Source of the DNA: an uncultured Armatimonadota bacterium
GTDB taxonomy: Bacteria; Armatimonadota; Fimbriimonadia; Fimbriimonadales; Fimbriimonadaceae
NCBI GenBank assembly: GCA_946478935.1
Contig: CAMLEL010000042.1
Coordinates: 1 to 10,287 of the forward strand
Direction: 5' to 3'
DNA: 10,287 bases
Shown piece by piece: positions 5,732 to 10,287 of the stretch. Both the position numbers and the translations under genes were made by a program. The number at the start of each line of letters is the position of its first letter. The stretch's first letter is position 1. The notes under the pieces are model-generated. The model searched no databases. It was not told the origin of the DNA and saw only the letters and a list, made by a program, of their open reading frames with translations.

Positions 5732-7804
5732 ATGAAGCAGTATTCTGCTGAGAACATTAGAAACGTCGCCATTGTAGGCCACGGCGGTAGCGGCAAGACC
5801 ATGCTGGTCGAGCACATGCTCTACACCGCCGGAGCGGCCGACCGGGTCGGAAGCGTGGACGCCGGAAACACCCAATCCGACTTCGATCCCCTGGAGATCC
5901 GGCGCAAGATATCCCTCAACGCAAGCGTCGTGCCTCTGGAGTGGCATGGCGTCAAGGTCAACCTCATCGACGTGCCCGGCTATCCCGACTTTATCGGAGA
6001 CCTTCACGGGGTGGCGCGCGTGGTGGAGGCAATGATCATCGTCACCGAGGCAAAGGCAGACTTGGACGTCGGCTTCGAGCTGGCGTGGGAGATCGCCGAG
6101 GAGCACGGCCTCGCGAAGTGCATTTTCGTCAACAAGCTGGAGCGCGACAACGCCGACTACGAGGGGCTGATGAACACCCTGCACGAGAGGTACGGGCGCA
6201 AGGTGGTCGGGGTGCAGATCCCGATCGGGCACCAGGCGGCGTTCAGCGGGGTCTTGGACCTCCTGAACATGAAGGTTTACAAAGGCAAGGACCGTGGCGT
6301 GGAGGTGGAGGACGTTCCCTCAGGCTACACGGCAGAAGCCGCCGAGCGTCGCGATAAGATGATGGACGCTGCTGCAGAAGGCGACGACGAACTGGCAATG
6401 AAATATCTGGATGGCCAAGAGCTCTCAGAAGAGGAAATCGAACACGGTCTTCTTGTGGGCGTCGAGCATGGCAAAGTCGTGCCGGTGCTGCTAGGTTCAG
6501 CCGCAAGCGGCATTGGCGTCGCCACTCTCTTGGATAGGATCATCCATGAGCTACCGTCTCCTGTCGATATGCCGAAGTCACTTGACGATAAGGAACTCAA
6601 GCCCGATCCAACTGGTCCGCTTGCTGGTTTTGTCTTCAAGACAACGGCTGACCCGTTTGTCGGGAAAATCAACTTCGTCCGGATCTTCAGTGGAACGCTG
6701 AAGGCAGATGACCATGTCCTGAACGTGAATCGGGAGAAAGATGAGCGGGTTCACAATCTGTTCTTCCCACACGGCAAAGGGCAGGAGCCAGCGACAATCG
6801 TTACTGCTGGTGACATCTGCGCCATTGCCAAGCTCCAAGACACTCACACCGGCGACACCCTTTGCAGCGCAAAGGACAAGATCATGCTGCCGCCGATTGA
6901 TTTTCCAGAGCCGATTTACAGGATTGCTGTCGTTCCGGCAACCAAGGCTGACGAAGACAAACTTGGTTCATCGATCGCAAGGCTGATGGAGGAGGATCCC
7001 ACATTCCGACACTCCCGAGATGCGGTTGCACATCAGGAAATCCTGGAGGGCATGGGCGACATCCATTTGGAAACGATCATCGAGAAGTTGAAATCCAAAT
7101 TTGGCGTCAACGTCAAGATCGAGGAAGCACGCGTACCCTACAAAGAGACGGTTCGCACCTCGGCAAAAGCCCAGGGTCGCCATAAACGGCAGACGGGTGG
7201 CAAGGGTCAATTTGGAGACTGCTGGATCGAACTGGAGCCGCTTGGCCGAGGCGAGGGTTTTTCCTTCAACAACAAAGTTGTTGGCGGCGCGATACCAAAG
7301 AACTTTATTCCCGCCATCGAAAAGGGTATCCGAGAGGCCGCTGACCACGGCCTCGTGGCCGGATACCCGGTGGTCGACTTCAAGGTGACGGTTTACGACG
7401 GTAGCTACCACGACGTAGACTCGAACGAGCAGGCTTTCAAGACGGCAGGGGCGATCGCGCTCCGAGCGGCGGCTGAGAAGGCTCAGGCGACGATTTTGGA
7501 GCCGGTATTGGAAGTCGAGGTGGATGTGCCAGACGACACCGTCGGCGACGTCGTAGGCGATCTGAACGGCCGGCGGGGCCGGATGCAGGGTATGGATCCG
7601 ATCGCACCCGGCAAGACGAGGATTCGTGCGACCGTTCCGATGGCCACGATGATGCGCTATGCACTTGACTTGCGATCGATCACAAAGGGCCGTGGCAGGT
7701 TCCGCCAAAGTGTCGATCACTATGAGGAGCTTCCGCATCCAGAACAGCAGTCCTTGATCGCCGATTATGCCAAGCAGCGTGCAGCGCACGAAGCGGAACA
7801 CTGA
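5732..7804 (+). CDS. fusA2: EF-G2-type elongation factor G-like GTPase
   Basis: A 690-residue translational GTPase with full EF-G architecture: G domain (about 8-280), beta-barrel domain II (about 295-385), and domains III (about 395-475), IV (about 480-600) and V (about 605-680). GTP motifs are GHGGSGKT (G1, 16-23), DVPGYPDF (G3, 80-87) and NKLE (G4, 134-137). G1 and G3 are those of the EF-G2 subgroup. Tyr84 replaces the switch II His that triggers hydrolysis in canonical EF-G (DTPGH). The Asp of NKxD, which selects guanine, is Glu here. Domain IV keeps the decoding-site loop DGSYHDVDS with His560, so ribosome binding is plausible. Related EF-G2 proteins have weak or no ribosome-stimulated GTPase, and their role (translocation backup, stress or other) is unsettled. 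It stands alone, without rpsL, rpsG or tuf beside it, unlike typical fusA. Codon use in its first 600 bases differs strikingly from the rest. Confidence 0.93.
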   Translation: MKQYSAENIRNVAIVGHGGSGKTMLVEHMLYTAGAADRVGSVDAGNTQSDFDPLEIRRKISLNASVVPLEWHGVKVNLIDVPGYPDFIGDLHGVARVVEAMIIVTEAKADLDVGFELAWEIAEEHGLAKCIFVNKLERDNADYEGLMNTLHERYGRKVVGVQIPIGHQAAFSGVLDLLNMKVYKGKDRGVEVEDVPSGYTAEAAERRDKMMDAAAEGDDELAMKYLDGQELSEEEIEHGLLVGVEHGKVVPVLLGSAASGIGVATLLDRIIHELPSPVDMPKSLDDKELKPDPTGPLAGFVFKTTADPFVGKINFVRIFSGTLKADDHVLNVNREKDERVHNLFFPHGKGQEPATIVTAGDICAIAKLQDTHTGDTLCSAKDKIMLPPIDFPEPIYRIAVVPATKADEDKLGSSIARLMEEDPTFRHSRDAVAHQEILEGMGDIHLETIIEKLKSKFGVNVKIEEARVPYKETVRTSAKAQGRHKRQTGGKGQFGDCWIELEPLGRGEGFSFNNKVVGGAIPKNFIPAIEKGIREAADHGLVAGYPVVDFKVTVYDGSYHDVDSNEQAFKTAGAIALRAAAEKAQATILEPVLEVEVDVPDDTVGDVVGDLNGRRGRMQGMDPIAPGKTRIRATVPMATMMRYALDLRSITKGRGRFRQSVDHYEELPHPEQQSLIADYAKQRAAHEAEH

Positions 7805-7811
7805 CCCCTGT

Positions 7812-7843
7812 GTACACGCGCCGAGGTCGCTCGGCGCGTGTAC
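7812..7843. terminator. Bidirectional hairpin between convergent genes
   Basis: A perfect 14-bp stem (GTACACGCGCCGAG and its reverse complement) closes the loop GTCG. It starts 7 bases after the EF-G-like stop and touches the last base of the HDOD gene's stop codon. It can fold in both transcripts, although neither side has a T-run, so it may stall polymerase or protect 3' ends rather than act as a classic intrinsic terminator. Confidence 0.7.
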
Positions 7844-8694
7844 TACGATATCTGAAAGGCTTCTTCAGCCTTTGCGATCTCGAGCACCATCACATTCTTG
7901 ATCACATCAAGCTGCTCTATTGGCAGGCCAACGGTATCGAGAAGTTCACGATCGACTTCAGTGGGAAATGCCGGCACACTGTTGGTCAATCCGCTTTGGT
8001 GCGCCAACTCGTTGGCGAGCGCAATGATTGAAGTAGTCGCACCGTTACGATCGTCCGCAAACGGTTCGTGATGAAACCGAATCGCATCAAGTACGAGTTG
8101 GGACAGGCCCCACTTTTCAGCCAAAAGCAAACCCAATCTCGCATGGTCGAAGCCAAACATGATGTTCTCAGCCTCATGCAATTTGAGCCCTTGCTCAACC
8201 GCATAGGAAACCGACTTGTCCAGTTCGACAGGATGAAATCGTTCCATCGCCAAGAGACCCACATCGTGCATTAAGCCAGCCACGTAGAGCTCTTCCGCCT
8301 TACTGGGCAGACGCATCTTGGCAATGATGCGCGCCGCCGTCCCCACCCCCAAACTGTGACGCCAAAACTCAAGCTTGCTGAATTGCGTGGCCTGCTGGCG
8401 CCCTGAGATAACTTGCTGATACGCCACGCCCACAACCAAGGATCGAATCGTATTCATGCCGAGCATACTAATGGCACGGGCAACCGAGGGCACTTGGTTC
8501 AAGCCGTAGTATGATGAGTTGGCGACACGGAGAATCTTGGCCGTAATCGCGGAATCCCGTTCCACGATTCTTTCCATATCCCTCGCCGAAGCTTCGGGAT
8601 CATCTGCCAGTTTCAGGACTTGACTGACAATTTGAGGCAAGACCGGAAGATTCTCGCTTCTCGCGATCTTAATTTCGAGGCTTCGAAGATCCAC
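7843..8694 (-). CDS. HDOD-domain signalling protein
   Basis: This 283-residue protein consists almost entirely of an HDOD domain (about 10-210), a relative of HD phosphohydrolases. Landmarks are LPVLPQIVSQVLKLADDPE near the N-terminus, ITAKILRVANSSYYG (50-64), AISMLGMNTIRSLVVG (74-89) and an HD core with His113 (WRHSLG), His143-Asp144 (LMHDVG), His184 (FDHARLG) and His208-His209 (RFHHEP). HDOD proteins usually act as signalling or scaffold modules in stress, motility and second-messenger circuits; most are thought not to be enzymes. Here many metal-ligand positions of true HD enzymes are kept, so residual hydrolase activity cannot be excluded. The start is GTG at 8694, with the first ATG only at codon 40, inside the conserved domain. 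No good ribosome binding site is seen. It is divergent from the dnaJ-hspR operon. Confidence 0.92.
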   Translation of the reverse strand: MDLRSLEIKIARSENLPVLPQIVSQVLKLADDPEASARDMERIVERDSAITAKILRVANSSYYGLNQVPSVARAISMLGMNTIRSLVVGVAYQQVISGRQQATQFSKLEFWRHSLGVGTAARIIAKMRLPSKAEELYVAGLMHDVGLLAMERFHPVELDKSVSYAVEQGLKLHEAENIMFGFDHARLGLLLAEKWGLSQLVLDAIRFHHEPFADDRNGATTSIIALANELAHQSGLTNSVPAFPTEVDRELLDTVGLPIEQLDVIKNVMVLEIAKAEEAFQIS

Positions 8695-8710
8695 TCTTCA
8701 ATACATCGGT

Positions 8711-8741
8711 ATTTATATCGGGACCCTACAGGGATTCCCGA
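8711..8741 (-). promoter_or_regulatory. Putative HDOD promoter with an adjacent dyad
   Basis: On the minus strand TATAAA (8717-8712) is a good -10 box, predicting transcription from about 8705 and a leader of roughly 11 bases. Directly upstream, 8718-8741 is a dyad: TCGGGA-CCCT-AC-AGGG-AT-TCCCGA, two 10-base arms with a 2-base asymmetry. It fills the spacer and the -35 position, where no -35 consensus is present. A regulator bound there could activate or block the promoter; this is inference. Confidence 0.4.
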
Positions 8742-8764
8742 GATTCATGAACCGCTATCAAGCA

Positions 8765-8785
8765 CTTGAGCGTAATATACTCATG
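8765..8785 (+). promoter_or_regulatory. HAIR operator for HspR overlapping the dnaJ promoter
   Basis: CTTGAGC-N7-ACTCATG matches the HspR-associated inverted repeat consensus CTTGAGT-N7-ACTCAAG at 12 of 14 arm positions with the exact 7-base spacing. The spacer contains TAATAT (8773-8778), a likely -10 box 28 bases before the dnaJ ATG, so HspR binding would block RNA polymerase. A further half-site-like TATCAAG lies just upstream (8756-8762). The second gene of the operon encodes HspR, which supports the assignment. Confidence 0.75.
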
Positions 8786-8806
8786 TAGCACCTCAGTGGG
8801 CGACTT

Positions 8807-9754
8807 ATGGCGAAGGACTATTACTCAACACTTGGAGTTTCAAAAAAGGCGGACGAAAAGGAGATTCGGAGCGCTTATCGCAAGCTTGCCCGCAAGCTTC
8901 ACCCTGACGTCAACCCAAATGACAAATCGGCTGAAGCCAAATTCAAGGAAGTCAGCGAAGCCTATGAGGTGCTCAGCAATGACGACAAGAGAAAACTCTA
9001 CGACCAATACGGCGAGCATTGGGAACAAGCTGGGCAGTTTCAAACCGCTGGCCCACCCGGCGCAGACTTTGGCTTCAATGTTGGGGGCGGCGGTGGCGGC
9101 GGTGGCTTCGAATCGATCTTTGAGCAATTCTTCGGCGGCGGGTTCAGTGGTGGCCAGGCTCGAGGCGGAGGCATTAATTTCGAGGATTTGGCGGCCAACC
9201 GGCCGCGGGATATTGAAAAGGCGATCGAGATTCCGCTCAACGAGGTCGACGCGGGTACCAAAAGAATCCTCACCTATCAAACAATGGATGTCCAACGCAC
9301 GCGCGACGGATTAAGCACCGTTCCAACTACCAAGAAAGTCGAGGTAACCATCCCGGCAGGCATCCCAGACGGGAAGAAACTACGCGTTCCCGGAAAGGGC
9401 GCAGCTGGCGCGAATGGCAAAGCCGGTGACCTATATGTCACGGTCAAATGGGCGAAGGACGATCGTTTCAGACCCTCCGACGAGAATCTGGAAGTTGACG
9501 TGGACGTGCCGTTTACTGTTGCTGCTTTGGGTGGGGAAATCCGCGTGCCCACCTTACGCTCAACCGTCAAGATGAAGATTCCTGAAGGAACTCAAAGCGG
9601 CCAGGTGTTTCGCCTCGGCGGCCAGGGAATCGCTCGTCTGTCGGGCAGTCGCAGCGATCTGATGGCGAGGATTCGTATCACCGTTCCCAAGAAACCATCC
9701 TCGGAGCAACGAGAATTGCTCGAGAAGCTCGCGAATCTCGGAGGTGCTGAATGA
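8807..9754 (+). CDS. dnaJ: Class II DnaJ/CbpA-like J-domain co-chaperone
   Basis: A 315-residue Hsp40. The J-domain (about 4-68) carries the HPD motif at 32-34, needed to stimulate DnaK ATPase. It is followed by a Gly/Phe-rich linker (about 84-123, including a run of eight Gly) and two C-terminal beta-sandwich substrate-binding domains (about 133-215 and 218-294). The zinc-finger CxxCxGxG repeats of class I DnaJ are absent and the whole protein has no cysteine, so it is a CbpA/DnaJ2-type protein. The J-domain delivers unfolded clients to cytoplasmic DnaK. No dnaK or grpE lies in the window, so it must act on a chaperone encoded elsewhere. The gene is first in an operon with hspR, overlapping it by ATGA, and is preceded by an HspR operator, which predicts induction on heat shock. 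Only a weak GTGGG serves as a ribosome binding site. Confidence 0.95.
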   Translation: MAKDYYSTLGVSKKADEKEIRSAYRKLARKLHPDVNPNDKSAEAKFKEVSEAYEVLSNDDKRKLYDQYGEHWEQAGQFQTAGPPGADFGFNVGGGGGGGGFESIFEQFFGGGFSGGQARGGGINFEDLAANRPRDIEKAIEIPLNEVDAGTKRILTYQTMDVQRTRDGLSTVPTTKKVEVTIPAGIPDGKKLRVPGKGAAGANGKAGDLYVTVKWAKDDRFRPSDENLEVDVDVPFTVAALGGEIRVPTLRSTVKMKIPEGTQSGQVFRLGGQGIARLSGSRSDLMARIRITVPKKPSSEQRELLEKLANLGGAE

Positions 9755-10155
9755 GAATGGAGCATCAACCCGTTTACATGATCGGAGTCGCCGCTCAACT
9801 CTGTGGCGTACACCCTCAAACACTTCGTCAGTATGAAAGACTGGGACTGGTAGTCCCGGCGCGAGTCGGAGCAAAGAACCGCCTTTATTCGGAATTCGAC
9901 ATCATGCGAGTTCGTCGAATTCAGCATCTCACCCAAGATATGGGCGTCAATCTCGCCGGTGTCGAGTTGATCCTTCGGCTACTCGACGACATGGACGAGA
10001 TGAAACTGGATATGGAAAGGCAGATTTCCGAGTATATAAAGGAAGCGGAAGCCAAAATCCAGCAGTTGATGGGACCCAGTTCGGTACCGATGCGTAAAGA
10101 CGAATCTTTGCTTCCAGTTCCGAATATCACCTTTAGAATCAAGACAAAGCTTTAG
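9751..10155 (+). CDS. hspR: HspR, MerR-family heat-shock repressor
   Basis: This 134-residue protein starts with a MerR-type winged helix-turn-helix (about 9-77): [20 protein letters not shown], then [10 protein letters not shown] and [17 protein letters not shown]. The [13 protein letters not shown] form is characteristic of HspR rather than metal-sensing MerR proteins, and no C-terminal metal-binding cysteines follow. A coiled-coil dimerisation helix (about 78-107) and a short basic tail complete it. In actinobacteria and related groups HspR represses dnaK/dnaJ/clpB operons by binding HAIR sites, with DnaK as co-repressor, so that misfolded proteins titrate DnaK and relieve repression. Gene order dnaJ-hspR, the 4-base overlap and the HAIR site upstream all fit autoregulation here. 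GGAGG 7 bases before the ATG supports the start; a second in-frame ATG is two codons on. Confidence 0.93.
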   Translation: MRMEHQPVYMIGVAAQLCGVHPQTLRQYERLGLVVPARVGAKNRLYSEFDIMRVRRIQHLTQDMGVNLAGVELILRLLDDMDEMKLDMERQISEYIKEAEAKIQQLMGPSSVPMRKDESLLPVPNITFRIKTKL

Positions 10156-10162
10156 GACACTT

Positions 10163-10287
10163 ATGATCTTCGCACTAGCCCTATTTTTCGCTCCAAAGGT
10201 GGATGTCGATGTCGTTTATTCGCGCCCACCGGGTTTCGAGCTCAAGATGGATATCTATCGTCCGGCTGAGAAAGTGGTCGCTGCGCC
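10163..10287 (+). CDS. Probable alpha/beta hydrolase, secreted (3' partial)
   Basis: The frame opens with ATG at 10163, preceded by AGGA 5 bases upstream, 7 bases after the hspR stop. It runs off the window end after 41 codons. A short hydrophobic N-terminus (MIFALALFFAP) looks like a signal peptide or membrane anchor. It is followed by VDVVYSRPPGFELKMDIYRP, the N-terminal strand pair common in esterase/lipase and acylaminoacyl-peptidase-like alpha/beta hydrolases, where an HGG oxyanion motif normally comes next. The nucleophile region is outside the window, so substrate and completeness cannot be judged. It is likely co-transcribed with dnaJ-hspR. Confidence 0.6.
   Translation, partial: MIFALALFFAPKVDVDVVYSRPPGFELKMDIYRPAEKVVAA

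Noticed and set aside
5642..6232. Minus-strand open frame of 196 codons opposite the start of the EF-G-like gene
   Set aside because: It lies mostly opposite the GC-rich block, where stop codons are rare on the other strand. No ribosome binding site or recognisable motif is present.
6968..7801. Long minus-strand open frame of 277 codons opposite the EF-G-like gene
   Set aside because: It is antisense to domains III-V of a clearly real gene, and its translation shows no domain or sensible composition. Such frames arise from codon bias.
8766..9314. Plus-strand frame overlapping the 5' half of dnaJ
   Set aside because: It is an out-of-frame shadow of the J-domain and Gly-rich coding sequence and lacks a start signal.

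Overview
This window holds ten protein genes and no RNA gene, CRISPR array or mobile element that I can see. Two of the genes run off the edges. Base composition is moderately GC-rich, gene density is high, and the longest stretch without a gene is about 145 bases. I cannot name the organism. The mix fits a free-living bacterium of a deep Terrabacteria-type lineage, with Armatimonadota (Fimbriimonas-like) as my best but weak guess. The pointers are a MerR-type HspR control of a DnaJ gene, an EF-G2-type GTPase, a cyanobacteria-like IspG without the large inserted domain, and a bacterial translin.

Left part (1-3756): a plus-strand gene, cut at its 5' end, encodes a coiled-coil repeat/TPR/membrane protein. 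It ends one base before a minus-strand cluster read as ispG -> radC -> translin-like. These three are closely packed (21 bases, then a 37-base overlap) and are probably co-transcribed. They cover isoprenoid precursor synthesis (IspG), a JAB/JAMM RadC protein and a TRAX-like putative RNase.

Middle (3804-5621): three minus-strand genes, each with its own spacer. They are a secreted thioredoxin-fold protein, a small four-helix membrane protein and an unrecognised secreted protein. A hairpin at 3804-3830 separates the last of these from ispG.

Right part (5622-10287): a divergent promoter region leads into an EF-G2-type GTPase on the plus strand. Convergent to it is an HDOD-domain signalling protein on the minus strand, with a perfect 14-bp hairpin between the two. 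Divergent from the HDOD gene is the operon dnaJ (class II, CbpA-like) - hspR - alpha/beta hydrolase (cut by the window end). A recognisable HspR operator (HAIR) overlaps the likely dnaJ promoter, so HspR should repress its own operon and release it on heat or unfolded-protein stress.

Most notable observations: the HAIR operator, the translin with recognisable TRAX-type acidic positions nested into radC, an EF-G2 with an altered G4 motif (NKLE) and Tyr in switch II, and a sharp codon-usage block inside the EF-G gene. I saw no clearly new defence or mobile system.
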